64,000 nucleotides of DNA from an uncultured Mediterraneibacter sp. (GCA_944377745.1 CALWFV010000001.1:186001-250000), one strand, 5' to 3'; shown: positions 42,096 through 51,598, numbered from the stretch's first letter. A program made the numbers and translations. The notes: a model not told the origin generated them from the letters alone.

Positions 42096-43133
42096 TTAAC
42101 CGCAGATCTGCCGGATTGCCTCCAGCAGCCGGTCATTTTCCTCTCTTCTCCTCACGGCAGTGCGATACCATCCCTTTCCAAGGCCACTGTAATTTGAACA
42201 GTCCCGGATCAGGATCCCTCTGTCCTTCAGAAGAGAGAAAAGGTCATATGGACTGTACATCAGAATAAAATTCGCCTTTGAAGGGATCACGTCCACCCCG
42301 GCGTCTCTCAGTTCTTTTTCCATCCGGCGTCTCTCGCTGCAGACCAGTTTCCGCGCTTTCTGTACCCTGTCACTATCCTGCAGCGCCGCGAGCCCTGCTG
42401 CCTGGGCAGGCGTGGACACGCTCCAGGGCTGACGTACCTGCTGCATCCGCTCCAGAATTTCCTGATCCGAGGTCATCCCGTATCCCAGCCGAAGCCCGGG
42501 GATGGCATGTGTTTTTGTAAAAGCCTGGACTACAAACAGGCAGGAATACTGCTCTGTCATCCTCTCCATAGTAAATTCTGACGGTTCCGGGAGGAAATCG
42601 ATGAAGCACTCGTCCACCACAAGGCGAATCCGTGCCTTTTCACACCGGTCCGCAATCCGGCAGAGAAGTTCTCTTTCGATCACCTGCCCCGCCGGGTTAG
42701 AGGGACTGCACAGAAAGGCGATATCCGCCTCCGGCGTCAGGCATTCCAGAAAATCCTCTGTCAGGATGAACTGCTCCTCCCTGTGCAGGGCATACTCCTC
42801 GATCCGGCAGTCCACTGTCTTCAGAGCCTGTTCATATTCTGAAAACGTCGGAACCGGGATCACCGCCTTTTTCGGTTTCTCCGCCAGAACAAGAGAAAAA
42901 AACAGATCCGCCGCGCCGTTTCCAACAAGAAAACGGTCTTTCGGGATTCCCTTCTTCTCTGAAAGTGCTGCCCGCAGTTCTCTGCACCGGCTGTCCGGAT
43001 ACTGAGCCGCCCGCTCCACACCTTTTTTTGCCGCCTCTATAACTTTCCTGGACGGTCCCAGCGGATTCACATTCACGGAAAAATCAAGCATGTCCCTGTA
43101 TGTATAGATATCTCCTCCGTGTCCGTATTCCAT
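42096..43133 (-). CDS. cobD: Threonine-phosphate decarboxylase-like PLP enzyme
   Basis: 345 residues of the class I/II aminotransferase fold. CobD removes the carboxyl group of L-threonine-O-3-phosphate to give aminopropanol phosphate, the linker of the nucleotide loop. The PLP lysine lies in FTKTHAIPGLRLGYG, and the N-terminal MEYGHGGDIYTY and DFSVNVNPLGPS are typical CobD rather than HisC. The ATG is at 43133. It stands between cobQ and the DUF1016 nuclease. The threonine could be supplied or drained by the ThrE exporter at 16 kb, but that is speculative. Confidence 0.93.
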   Translation of the reverse strand: MEYGHGGDIYTYRDMLDFSVNVNPLGPSRKVIEAAKKGVERAAQYPDSRCRELRAALSEKKGIPKDRFLVGNGAADLFFSLVLAEKPKKAVIPVPTFSEYEQALKTVDCRIEEYALHREEQFILTEDFLECLTPEADIAFLCSPSNPAGQVIERELLCRIADRCEKARIRLVVDECFIDFLPEPSEFTMERMTEQYSCLFVVQAFTKTHAIPGLRLGYGMTSDQEILERMQQVRQPWSVSTPAQAAGLAALQDSDRVQKARKLVCSERRRMEKELRDAGVDVIPSKANFILMYSPYDLFSLLKDRGILIRDCSNYSGLGKGWYRTAVRRREENDRLLEAIRQICG

Positions 43134-43156
43134 CTGTTTCTCCTTCCTGGCATATA

Positions 43157-44242
43157 TTATGCTTGCTTGTTCTGCTGTAAATAGAACATCATTTTCTGTG
43201 TTTCAATTTCAGCCCGCAATTCTTCCTCTGTCGGAAGATAAAGTTTGTATTTAGACGTAAACAGCTGTTCATTTCCATGCATAACAGAATACCGGGCAAT
43301 ATCTTCATCAGTATCTGAACATAATACAATTCCTATCGTAGGATTATCTCCTTCCCCTCTTTTTAATTCATCATACATTCGGATATACATATCCATCTGT
43401 CCTACATCCTGATGAGTAATCTTTTCAGTCTTCAAGTCAATCAGCACAAAGCATTTGAGAATATAATTATAAAACACAAGATCAATATAGTAATCCTGCT
43501 TTTCCGTATGAATATGCTGCTGTCTGGCCACAAAAGCGTAACCTTTTCCTAACTCCATCAAAAATTTCTGCAAATTAGAAAGAATACTCTTTTCAAGATC
43601 ACTTTCTGTATAATCTGTATCTAAAGAAAAGCCTAAAAATTCAGCGATGACCGGATTTTTTATAAATTCCAACCTGTCCTGCTGATATCCAGCTGTCTGC
43701 TTCCTCATTTCCTTTTCAACAATATCTTTATTTTGGGTTTTCAACATACGGTAATAGTATTGAGAGGATACATTTCTCTGCAATGTCCGTACACTCCACG
43801 CCTGGCTGATGGCCTCTTTTTCGTACCAGTCACGCGCTTGTTTATCACTGAACTGTAACAGAATACGGTAGTGCGTCCATGAAAGAAGATGTTGAGATTT
43901 TCCACCCAGTGAGTGGAAAATCTCAGGATACTCCTTGTAAAACGAATAGAAGTTATATAAATTGGTTTTTGTAAATCCCTTGCCATATTCAGAGGTAAGC
44001 GTTTTTGACAGTTTGACAATAACATTTGCCCCATATTCTGCCCGATCTGCTCCCAGAAAACCTTCCTCTGCTATCCGATACCCAATCAGCCAATTTCTTT
44101 GTAATAATATGGTATTTACGGCTTTATATGCAGTATTTCTTGAAGTTTCAATAATTTTCCGCATGTCATTTACAATATCGTCTGTCTTGGAAAAATTTTT
44201 CATGAACATATTCTGCTCAAAATCCGCTGATATATCCGCCAT
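43157..44242 (-). CDS. DUF1016/YhcG-like PDDEXK nuclease-domain protein
   Basis: 361 residues with an N-terminal helical DUF1016-N region (FYSFYKEYPEIFHSLGGKSQHLLSWTHY) and a C-terminal PD-(D/E)XK core (YYIDLVFYN, then CFVLIDLKTEK). These proteins are of uncertain function; some relatives lie near restriction-modification or defence loci. The ATG at 44240-44242 follows AGGGGAAG. GC is clearly lower than in cobD and cbiB on both sides, so it is probably an inserted gene. It splits the cobalamin run. No partner methylase or restriction subunit is nearby. Confidence 0.9.
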   Translation of the reverse strand: MADISADFEQNMFMKNFSKTDDIVNDMRKIIETSRNTAYKAVNTILLQRNWLIGYRIAEEGFLGADRAEYGANVIVKLSKTLTSEYGKGFTKTNLYNFYSFYKEYPEIFHSLGGKSQHLLSWTHYRILLQFSDKQARDWYEKEAISQAWSVRTLQRNVSSQYYYRMLKTQNKDIVEKEMRKQTAGYQQDRLEFIKNPVIAEFLGFSLDTDYTESDLEKSILSNLQKFLMELGKGYAFVARQQHIHTEKQDYYIDLVFYNYILKCFVLIDLKTEKITHQDVGQMDMYIRMYDELKRGEGDNPTIGIVLCSDTDEDIARYSVMHGNEQLFTSKYKLYLPTEEELRAEIETQKMMFYLQQNKQA

Positions 44243-44327
44243 ATTCACTTCCCCTTCCTACCGTTTTGTTGTCTTTCCAGACAAGACTGCATCTCCGGTT
44301 CAAAAACAACCTTCTGTTTTCTAACCG

Positions 44328-44341
44328 CCTCGAATTCGAGG
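44328..44341. repeat. Palindrome CCTCGAATTCGAGG between cbiB and the DUF1016 gene
   Basis: A perfect 14-bp palindrome, extended by weaker AACC/GGTT pairs, with A and T runs to its right (TTTAAAAAATTTTTT). It is beyond the cbiB stop on the minus strand. It could be a terminator or a boundary mark of the inserted nuclease gene. The rest of 44243-44361 shows nothing. Confidence 0.45.
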
Positions 44342-44361
44342 GGTTTAAAAAATTTTTTCAG

Positions 44362-45324
44362 TTACATCATCACCGCCAGCTTTACCGCCCCGAATACAAC
44401 CAGCACAAGAAACGCCGTCACATACATCAGCCTTCCCGCCCGCCGGATATCCTCCGGTTCTATGGAGCGTATCGGATCCCCCAGATACTCTTTCTTATGC
44501 ACCTTTCCAAAATAGACCGCGTCTCCCGCCAGCCGCACCCGGAGCGCCCCCGCGCAGGCTGATTCCGTCTGGGCGGAATTGGGGCTGGCATGTTTTCTAC
44601 GGTCTCTTCTCCAGATCTTCCAGGCATTCTTCCCGTCCATTCCGGTGAGGAACGCAGCCGCGACCATAAAAAGCGCCGTGATACGGGAAGGGATAAAGTT
44701 GAATACATCGTCCATCTTTGCCGGAAACCTTCCGAAATACAGATATTTTTCATTCTTATACCCCAGCATGGAGTCCATGGTGTTCACTGCCTTGTACAGG
44801 AATCCAAGAGGAGCCCCTCCCAGGAGCAGGAACAGAAGCGGCGCGGTCACTCCGTCGGATGTGTTCTCCGCCACCGTCTCCACCGCTGCTTTCGTCACGC
44901 CTTCCTCTGTCAGGTTCTCCGTATCGCGGCCGACGATCATGGAAACAGCCCTCCTTGCGCCGGGCAGATCCTTCTCTTTCAGCCTGTCATAGACTTTTCC
45001 GCTCTCCCTGACCAGGCATCTCGCTGCCAGGATCTGGTAACACCAGAAGCTCTCGACCAGGAACCTAAGCGCCGGATGGAGCCTCTGCACCCCCGCAAGG
45101 ATAAGAAAAGGGATAACAAAAGAAAATCCTGCCGTCAGGAACCAAAGTACCGTTCCTGCCGCCAGTTCTCCTCTCTCCGTCTTTCCGAATATCCCGCGGA
45201 GTTTTCGTTCTCCGAAGGAGATAAAATTTCCGATCACCCGGACCGGATGATAAAGCCAGACCGGATCGCCGAATATAAAATCCAGGAAAAAGCCTGTCAA
45301 ACAGGCTGCAAGTGAGATCATCAT
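44362..45324 (-). CDS. cbiB: Adenosylcobinamide-phosphate synthase
   Basis: 320 residues with about eight transmembrane helices, the CobD/CbiB family of membrane proteins. It attaches aminopropanol (or its phosphate) to adenosylcobyrate. The N-terminal GFFLDFIFGDP and VIGNFISFGERKL and the middle VETVAENTSDGVTAPL are the family hallmarks. Start ATG at 45324 or at 45321. It follows the YbaK-like gene by 13 bp and runs toward the nuclease insertion. Confidence 0.95.
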   Translation of the reverse strand: MMISLAACLTGFFLDFIFGDPVWLYHPVRVIGNFISFGERKLRGIFGKTERGELAAGTVLWFLTAGFSFVIPFLILAGVQRLHPALRFLVESFWCYQILAARCLVRESGKVYDRLKEKDLPGARRAVSMIVGRDTENLTEEGVTKAAVETVAENTSDGVTAPLLFLLLGGAPLGFLYKAVNTMDSMLGYKNEKYLYFGRFPAKMDDVFNFIPSRITALFMVAAAFLTGMDGKNAWKIWRRDRRKHASPNSAQTESACAGALRVRLAGDAVYFGKVHKKEYLGDPIRSIEPEDIRRAGRLMYVTAFLVLVVFGAVKLAVMM

Positions 45325-45337
45325 TTACAGGTTACTC

Positions 45338-45817
45338 CTATTCCGCAATGTCATCCAATTCATACCGGATTACTTTTTTCAGATCTTCCAGGCTTACTTC
45401 CACCTGGAATCCTATCTTTCCGGCGCTGAAGATGACCCTTCCGTATTCTTCCGCGCTCCGGTCTATGGTAGTGGTGAATTGTTTTTTCATCCCGATGGGG
45501 GAACAGCCGCCGTGGATATACCCTGTCAGAGGGAGAAGCTCCTTTTGTTTTATCATTTCAATGCTCTTCTCCCCTACGCTGTGAGCCGCTTTTTTCAGGT
45601 TCAGTTCCTTATTCACAGGAACCACAAACACATAGTTTGCCTTCGACTTTCCGACCGTTACAAGGGTTTTGAACACCATCCCCGGATCTTCGCCAAGAGC
45701 CTGGGCGACTTCTATCCCGTTCACCGCGCCGGTCTTGAGATAGTTGTAGCTCTTATACGGAATCTTCTTCTGATCCAGTATCCTCATTACATTTGTCTTT
45801 TCATCTTTTTTGCTCAT
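45338..45817 (-). CDS. ybaK: Cys-tRNA(Pro)/Cys-tRNA(Cys) deacylase-like (YbaK/EbsC)
   Basis: 159 residues of the YbaK/ProX superfamily, which clears cysteine mischarged on tRNA-Pro. The phrases VFKTLVTVG, KKAAHSVGEKSIEM and PLTGYIHGGCSPIG match YbaK closely. The ATG at 45815-45817 lies inside the end of the PanE-like gene (17-bp overlap), so the two are coupled. Location between cbiB and a ketopantoate reductase-like gene has no obvious meaning. Confidence 0.93.
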   Translation of the reverse strand: MSKKDEKTNVMRILDQKKIPYKSYNYLKTGAVNGIEVAQALGEDPGMVFKTLVTVGKSKANYVFVVPVNKELNLKKAAHSVGEKSIEMIKQKELLPLTGYIHGGCSPIGMKKQFTTTIDRSAEEYGRVIFSAGKIGFQVEVSLEDLKKVIRYELDDIAE

Positions 45818-46751
45818 ATTTCAACAGTCCTTCATACATCTTTTCTGATACCGGCATGTCCAGCCCCAGTTTTTTTCCTTCCCGGACAATATATCCGCTG
45901 AATGTATCGACCTCCGCCTGTTTCCCGTCCCGGACGTCTCTCTGCAGGGAACTGGTCGCATTATCCGCCAGTTCATGATAGAACCTGTGGAGGATCGCAT
46001 CGACGTCCTCCTGCCCCACGTTCACGCCCTTTGCCCTGGCGACCGAATATGCCTCCCGGACCAGTGCTTCGTATTCTTTTGCTTTCGCCGGATCACTGCG
46101 GAGCTGACCGATATTGTTGTCATAATAAGCACTTGCCACATTATATGCGCAGTTCAGGATATATTTCTTCCAGACCGCTGACTGGATATCCTCAGCAACC
46201 TGATGATCGATATCCGCGGCGGAGAGAAGTTCCGAAACCTCCTCGATCTTTTTCTGCTCCCTCTCATCGGCGTCCTGGATCCCGATCCTTAAGTTTGCGA
46301 AATCCCCCTGCTGGGTAATGGAGTAGTCCGCATTCGCAAACGCGACGATATAGATCAGAGAATCCACTACTGTGCCTTTTCCCAGCAGTTTTCTCATCCG
46401 CTCTCCCGGATCCGCCCCGTTCATGACCGGGATCAGGACCGTCTCGTCTGTGACAGCGTCCCGAAGTTCCCTGCACACTTCCTCCAGAGAGTAGTTCTTT
46501 ACACAGACAAAAATATAATCCTGCCGCCCCATCTCTCCCGCCGGGACAACTTTCTCCGGGCGGACCGCGATCTCCCCTTTATAGTCGCTGTGGAGGATCA
46601 GCCCTTTCTCCAGGACAGATTCCCTTCTTCCTCCCCTTGCGGCAAGTGTAAGATGAGGGCAGGCTCTTCCGAGCATTCCCGCCAGATAACCGCCTACGCC
46701 GCCGATCCCGACGACCGCGACTTTTTTCTCCGTTATACTCTTTTCACCCAT
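45801..46751 (-). CDS. 2-dehydropantoate 2-reductase-like (ketopantoate reductase)
   Basis: 316 residues. The NADP-binding motif is VVGIGGVGGYLAGMLGR near the N terminus, and the C-terminal helical domain has WKKYILNCAYNVASAYYD, typical of the ApbA/PanE family. It may reduce ketopantoate for pantothenate, but the family has many paralogues and other substrates are possible. The start used is the ATG at 46749-46751, after AAGGAGG; a TTG further up is less likely. It is coupled to the YbaK-like gene. A small hairpin (GACTCGC/GCGAGTC, about 46775-46790) lies upstream. Confidence 0.88.
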   Translation of the reverse strand: MGEKSITEKKVAVVGIGGVGGYLAGMLGRACPHLTLAARGGRRESVLEKGLILHSDYKGEIAVRPEKVVPAGEMGRQDYIFVCVKNYSLEEVCRELRDAVTDETVLIPVMNGADPGERMRKLLGKGTVVDSLIYIVAFANADYSITQQGDFANLRIGIQDADEREQKKIEEVSELLSAADIDHQVAEDIQSAVWKKYILNCAYNVASAYYDNNIGQLRSDPAKAKEYEALVREAYSVARAKGVNVGQEDVDAILHRFYHELADNATSSLQRDVRDGKQAEVDTFSGYIVREGKKLGLDMPVSEKMYEGLLKYEQKR

Positions 46752-46816
46752 CTCTTTTTCTTCCTCCTTCAAGACTCGCCTGCGAGTCCTGGCGCGGAAT
46801 CCGGGGCAGCTTTTCT

Positions 46817-48319
46817 CTATTCTGTCTTCCGGTTCCCGGTTTTACGTTTCACTATAATGATCCCTGACACAATGCCTGCTGCCAGGACAATACCTGCCGC
46901 AGCCAGAAGATATCCCGCCGGATATCCTATGCCTGCGCCGCCGCTGTCCCGATCTGCCAGCGGTGATCCTTTTGTCTGCGCAAGCGTAAACTCCAGTTCT
47001 CCCGCCGGAAGCGAATCTGCTGCAAGAGTATATCCGCCGTCTGTCTTTTCAAACCCTTCCAGGCTGCTCTCCCGCATAAAAAAAGGAGTATTGACCACTA
47101 CCTCAAGGCCGTGGAATTCTTTCCACGTCTGTGCCGGAGAGAGAAGGTAAGTATAATCATAGGAAGGATGTTCCCGACCGTGTATCTCCGGGTAGAGAGG
47201 CGCCGTGACCTCATTGGTGATCCGCTCTCCGGGTCCGATGGTGATCTCATACTCATACCACCGCATGAGCGTGTCGGATACGTCCAGTTTATCAAAAAAG
47301 CTGTCAATAAACCCAAAATCTCTTTCATACAGGTTCATCTCACAGATGACCGCATTGTACCAGTCTGTCTCGCTGATGTTGGAGTCCGGGTCATAGGACA
47401 TCATGGTGAATTCCCGGAAGGTCATCTCTTCCACATCCGTCAGGTCCATCTCTCCTTCTATCCGCTCCTCCATGGCTCCGTCCTCACAGATATACCATTC
47501 GGGAAGCTCTTCCGGCTGTTCCCCGATCATGTACACGTTCACCTGCACCCCGTTGTTCACCCACGCGGAAATCTCCAGTTCCTTCCCCAGTCGATTATAT
47601 CCCGAACTGTTCTCTATGTAAACTTTTCTTTTCCCGTCACCCCCGGAAAGCCGGAAGCCCGCGCTGGCAGCGCCGTTCAACTCCGGGTCGATCCCGTTTG
47701 CAGTATAGGTATATTTTGTCACGGGCAGATCCGGGTCATAAAACGGATCCTCTGCATATCCGTCATGCAGTTTTGCCAGGTCCCGCTCCAGTTCAAAATC
47801 ATCCGGCGCATAAGTATGCCGGAGCGTCTTTTCAATCTCCTCCCCGTTGACCGTAACGCCATACTTCCCTGTGTCAGCGCCAAAGCATTCCTCCAATGTC
47901 GCCGTATCGTACTGGAACGCGTAATCCGGAGCCTTTCCAAAGGGAAACAGAAGCGTTGCCGTCACCGTATAATCTTCGGGGTTATAAAAGGTATACTCTG
48001 CGGACACATTTCCACTGTAGGAGAGAAACTCATCCCGGCTCTCATAATGCGGTTCCGGAAATTCGGATACGTCAAAGGTCAGAATCTCCCGCTCCACGAT
48101 CACCGGGCACTCTTCGTCTTTTGAGATAGTCCCGTTTGCATAAGTCCCGTCCCAGTCGCTCTGCGCCGAATTTGCCAGGGCACTGACCGGAAACGCCAGG
48201 CACAGGCTGAATGCCATGCACAGTCCGTATGCCATGCACGGATCAGACGCCACACCTAAGCTGCACCCCGCAGCCTCTTTCAAAACTGATCTTCCCCATC
48301 TTTTCCTTTTTCCCAGCAT
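46817..48319 (-). CDS. Secreted, membrane-anchored surface protein of unknown function
   Basis: 500 residues, no family recognised. A signal peptide (about 1-50) includes MAYGLCMAFSLCLAFPVSALA, probably cut after ALA. A large outside domain is rich in acidic and aromatic residues, with phrases such as YTFYNPEDYTVTATLLFPFG and FTLAQTKGSPLADR. A transmembrane helix near 470-490 (YPAGYLLAAAGIVLAAGIV) is followed by a short basic tail. So the bulk faces outward and is tethered at the C terminus. The ATG at 48317-48319 has AAGGAGG before it. It follows the OLD gene by 34 bp. Confidence 0.78.
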   Translation of the reverse strand: MLGKRKRWGRSVLKEAAGCSLGVASDPCMAYGLCMAFSLCLAFPVSALANSAQSDWDGTYANGTISKDEECPVIVEREILTFDVSEFPEPHYESRDEFLSYSGNVSAEYTFYNPEDYTVTATLLFPFGKAPDYAFQYDTATLEECFGADTGKYGVTVNGEEIEKTLRHTYAPDDFELERDLAKLHDGYAEDPFYDPDLPVTKYTYTANGIDPELNGAASAGFRLSGGDGKRKVYIENSSGYNRLGKELEISAWVNNGVQVNVYMIGEQPEELPEWYICEDGAMEERIEGEMDLTDVEEMTFREFTMMSYDPDSNISETDWYNAVICEMNLYERDFGFIDSFFDKLDVSDTLMRWYEYEITIGPGERITNEVTAPLYPEIHGREHPSYDYTYLLSPAQTWKEFHGLEVVVNTPFFMRESSLEGFEKTDGGYTLAADSLPAGELEFTLAQTKGSPLADRDSGGAGIGYPAGYLLAAAGIVLAAGIVSGIIIVKRKTGNRKTE

Positions 48320-48353
48320 CTCCTTCCTCCCTTCCCGGAAGCTGGTCCGTTCC

Positions 48354-50204
48354 TCACTTTTTCCGGCTCTCAAAATAGATAAAGCGGTCTATGGAGTCCA
48401 GGATATCCGCGAAATCCTCCCTCGGAGCCGCGTTGATATACCTGGTCAGGATCTCCTGTTCCTCCTGCTTGTACCTGCCATAATATATATCGTAAAGGTT
48501 GTGCCCCCGCATATGGATCTTTATCTCCTCCATATGCTCTTTTACATCCTCTTCCGACCCGAAATCCTTCCCGATCACTTCCCGCAGCTTCTGTCCGCTC
48601 TTTAAGCGGTACAGGTACTCCTTCCACTTTTCCAGGAAGATCCTGTAAAACTGTTCCTCCGATTCCAGTATCCCGATCTTCGCCATGACCTTCGGATCCA
48701 GGAAATAATTCTCAAATGAATAATATTTCAGGACGAGCACATTCTTCTCCGTCACCCTTGGGAGCCGGTCCACATCCTCCTCATTCCTTCGGGCATAGTA
48801 GCTGCAGAGCTGTCTTTTCAGTTCTTCCCTGTCTTTCCCGTCTCCGTCCCGGATCATGAGGAAATTGTCCCTGATATATACCTGGTTCATATATTTCAGG
48901 TTGGCATAGGTCTTGATGTTGGTGCAGCTGTTCGTCGTGATGATCGCAATCCGTGAAAGATTCCCGTCGCTGTCATATGTCTCCGAATAATATTTTCGGA
49001 TCAGCAGGGGCAGCCTGCTCTTGTCCTGTTTCCCTTCTACGATAAAAACAAAATTCACATTCATCAGGTCATTCGCCGAATATCCGAGATCATCCAGCAC
49101 GGCGCTGATATCTGTCTTCTCCCTGACCGCCGGGAAGCCGTCCTGATCCAAAAACACCTGGCGGATCTGCCTGCTGTTGAAATTGGACAGCAGGTTCGGT
49201 GAATGGGTTGAAAAGATCACCTGGTTCTTTTTCGACAGGCGGTAGAGGATATCCCCGGAAACTTTCTGGAGTTTTGGATGCAGGAAGATTTCCGGGTCCT
49301 CCACCAGGATCAGATCCGCGTTCTTCCTGCCCTCCTCTTCGTATGTCTCAAGAAGTGACAGCATATAGATGCTGCGCATCCCCTTTCCCATGCTCCCCAC
49401 CGGATGTTTCTCCTTCTGCCCCGCCTTCTGTATCTCCGTTGTGACGGCGAGCGTCTTCTCCACATCCAGGTTCATGGAATACAGGATCTCGTCTCTTCCC
49501 CCGTTTTTCCGAAAATTCTCGTTCACCCTTCTTGAAAATGTATCCAGGTTCAGATTATACAGCTTATATTCCAGCAGCTTTGCAGCCTCAAAGGCATTCA
49601 GTTCCCCCGGCGTCTTCCTGCTGACCAGTCCGATACAGGAAAAACAGTGATTGCATTCCTTTGCCATGTCAAACATACAGCAGCCTGCCCGCATCTGTTT
49701 GAGCAGATCGTCCTCCTGCAGCATGAGGAGGTCATCCTGGAACCGTTCCAGATCCCGCTCCGTATCCATATAATAGATATGGGGGAAAACCTGGGGAATA
49801 TAGCTGTTGTTCTTCCCATGTCCGTCGCTGTAGCGCACCCTTCCTTCCCGGTTTACAGAATATTCAAAGGTAAGCTCCCCATTCTGGAAAGAAGGGAGCT
49901 TTTTGCAGAAATCCCTGTACCAGGCTTCATACCTCCGGTAGGAGCTGACCATCCCGTATCTGTGGAACCGCTGCAGATCCGTCTCGGTGACCTGCTGCGT
50001 GACCATGATCTCTATATTGGGAAAATTCTCCTGAAAGTCCTCCTCCCGTACCTCATAGTCGCCTCCCACCGCACGGACAGCGTCCAACACCGCAGTCTTT
50101 CCGGTATCGTTCTTTCCCACCAGGATGAGCGCATTTTCAATATCGGCGATGTGCATATCCTTGATAGACTTAAAATTTCGGATCCATAAATCCGTGATCT
50201 GCAT
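48354..50204 (-). CDS. OLD-family ATP-dependent nuclease (AAA + TOPRIM)
   Basis: 616 residues. ATPase part: Walker A GKNDTGKT (about 32-39), ABC-like GSMGKGMRSIYML, Walker B LILVEDPEIFLHP, and FSTHSPNLL. TOPRIM part: FIVEGKQDKSRLPLLI and MIRDGDGKDREEL give the metal-binding acidic residues. It is a class 1-like OLD nuclease, a group that cuts DNA and serves in phage defence, often with a partner helicase; none is present. A cysteine cluster (about 173-190: CC, then CNHCFSC) is unusual and could bind zinc or an Fe-S cluster. It starts 5 bp after the zinc-ribbon gene. Confidence 0.93.
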   Translation of the reverse strand: MQITDLWIRNFKSIKDMHIADIENALILVGKNDTGKTAVLDAVRAVGGDYEVREEDFQENFPNIEIMVTQQVTETDLQRFHRYGMVSSYRRYEAWYRDFCKKLPSFQNGELTFEYSVNREGRVRYSDGHGKNNSYIPQVFPHIYYMDTERDLERFQDDLLMLQEDDLLKQMRAGCCMFDMAKECNHCFSCIGLVSRKTPGELNAFEAAKLLEYKLYNLNLDTFSRRVNENFRKNGGRDEILYSMNLDVEKTLAVTTEIQKAGQKEKHPVGSMGKGMRSIYMLSLLETYEEEGRKNADLILVEDPEIFLHPKLQKVSGDILYRLSKKNQVIFSTHSPNLLSNFNSRQIRQVFLDQDGFPAVREKTDISAVLDDLGYSANDLMNVNFVFIVEGKQDKSRLPLLIRKYYSETYDSDGNLSRIAIITTNSCTNIKTYANLKYMNQVYIRDNFLMIRDGDGKDREELKRQLCSYYARRNEEDVDRLPRVTEKNVLVLKYYSFENYFLDPKVMAKIGILESEEQFYRIFLEKWKEYLYRLKSGQKLREVIGKDFGSEEDVKEHMEEIKIHMRGHNLYDIYYGRYKQEEQEILTRYINAAPREDFADILDSIDRFIYFESRKK

Positions 50205-50209
50205 TTCCC

Positions 50210-50734
50210 TTAAAACCCGTACCTTTCTTTGAGTTCTTCCACCCGCTCTTCTCTTAGTTTCTCAATCCTCTGTTCCGCCGCCCGGTCTGCGAAACGCATC
50301 GGTATGCTCATCACCGCCATAATGAGCACCCCGCCGATAACCATAAAGATCAGCCAGCGTATCCCGTTTTTGACCGCCGGTTTTTCCATCCGGGAAGTAA
50401 GTTCATTGATATTAAGTACCTGCGCGTATTGTCTCCTGCCGCAGCACGGACAGAAAAATTTTTTTGCGTAATATGAATACGTCCTGCGGTTTACAAACGC
50501 AGCTCCGCTGACCTGGGTCCTGGTCATGCTTTTTGACTTTGACATATGGCTTTTTGTAAACTCTTCGGCGCTGACGTCATACTCTGTGCCGCATTTCTCA
50601 CATTTTACATGACCTGTCAGCCCGGACTTTACAGTCATCTTTGCAGCGCTTTGAAAGAACCGGACAGCGCAGAAAATGACCCATATCATCAGCAGCATTC
50701 CCATGACCAGCGTGATTATGAGCCTTGCATCCAT
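50210..50734 (-). CDS. Membrane protein with zinc-ribbon-like cysteine pairs
   Basis: 174 residues. One transmembrane helix near the N terminus (LIITLVMGMLLMIWVIFCAV), then a CEKC pair and a CPCC pair about 50 residues later, which could hold zinc, then a second helix (WLIFMVIGGVLIMAVM) and a charged coiled tail (RIEKLREERVEELKERYGF). Family unknown. The ATG at 50732-50734 is chosen over an upstream GTG at 50743. Its stop is 5 bp before the OLD gene, so it is probably coupled with it. Confidence 0.75.
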   Translation of the reverse strand: MDARLIITLVMGMLLMIWVIFCAVRFFQSAAKMTVKSGLTGHVKCEKCGTEYDVSAEEFTKSHMSKSKSMTRTQVSGAAFVNRRTYSYYAKKFFCPCCGRRQYAQVLNINELTSRMEKPAVKNGIRWLIFMVIGGVLIMAVMSIPMRFADRAAEQRIEKLREERVEELKERYGF

Positions 50735-50783
50735 TTCCCTCACCTGTCCTTCCCAAGTTTTTCTTTCATCCTTCTTAGTCAGC

Positions 50784-51134
50784 TCACTTTCTCAGGATCT
50801 TATCCATACTTTTTCCTTTTGACAGTTCATCGATCAGCTTATCCAGATAACGTATCTCCTGCATGAGAGGCTCCTGGATCTCCTCTACCCTCACGCCGCA
50901 TACCACACCTTTGATCAGCTTTCGATTCTCGTTGAGTGCCGGAGCATTCTGGAAAAAATCTCCATATCCGATCGAGGTTCCTGACATTTCTTCCAGGTCA
51001 TTCTGACTGTAACCGGTGAGCCAGCGGATGATTTCATCCACCTCTTCTTTTGTCCTGCCCTTTCTGACCGCCTTGTTTACAAGAAGCGGATAGACTTTTG
51101 CAAACTCCATCTTATATACTTTTTCGTTGCTCAT
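50784..51134 (-). CDS. DUF2200-family protein
   Basis: 116 residues starting [22 protein letters not shown], with [19 protein letters not shown]. This is the DUF2200 family, small soluble proteins of unknown function widespread in Firmicutes and proteobacteria. The ATG at 51132-51134 follows GGAG; it overlaps the stop of the GNAT gene upstream (ATGAG), so it is coupled to it. Confidence 0.9.
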   Translation of the reverse strand: MSNEKVYKMEFAKVYPLLVNKAVRKGRTKEEVDEIIRWLTGYSQNDLEEMSGTSIGYGDFFQNAPALNENRKLIKGVVCGVRVEEIQEPLMQEIRYLDKLIDELSKGKSMDKILRK

Positions 51135-51598
51135 CTCATCTTTTTCTCCATCACGAAATTTGTAAGCTGGATTCCGCATCGCCCGACACGCTGTTCTCTT
51201 ATAACCCGATAGCCTCTCTTCTTAAAAAAGGGCTTTGCAGTTATCGACGCGTGAACTGTATACACTCCTTCTTTTACAGAATGCTCCAGCTCGTCACAGA
51301 TGGCAGCAGCAACGCCCTGTCTCTGATGATCCTTATGTACATACAGCCTGTCAAGATAGCCGCTGCTGTCCATATCACCGAATCCGATGATCTTTTCCGT
51401 CCCATTCTCTTTCTCCACCGCCACGACTGTGACGTGTTCTCGAAAAGATTTATCCCATGCTTCCAGATCCACTTTCCCGGTCGCCCAGGCGTCAAGCTGT
51501 TCTTTCGTATAGTCCGCCGCATTAACGGAGTGGACGGTATCGTAAAAAAGTTCCGCCATCTCCTTACAGTCCGAAGTCCTGTATCTTCTGAGTATCAT
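51131..51598 (-). CDS. GNAT-family N-acetyltransferase
   Basis: 155 residues starting [20 protein letters not shown], with the acetyl-CoA loop [15 protein letters not shown]. Substrate unknown. The ATG at 51596-51598 is chosen because GGAGGAG lies 7 bp before it; a GTG at 51619 overlaps the flavodoxin gene end. It is coupled downstream to the DUF2200 gene. Confidence 0.9.
   Translation of the reverse strand: MILRRYRTSDCKEMAELFYDTVHSVNAADYTKEQLDAWATGKVDLEAWDKSFREHVTVVAVEKENGTEKIIGFGDMDSSGYLDRLYVHKDHQRQGVAAAICDELEHSVKEGVYTVHASITAKPFFKKRGYRVIREQRVGRCGIQLTNFVMEKKMR

Noticed and set aside
42170-42200. GGCCACTG string resembling a B12 box
   Set aside because: It lies within the cobD coding sequence, not in a leader, and has no surrounding riboswitch architecture.
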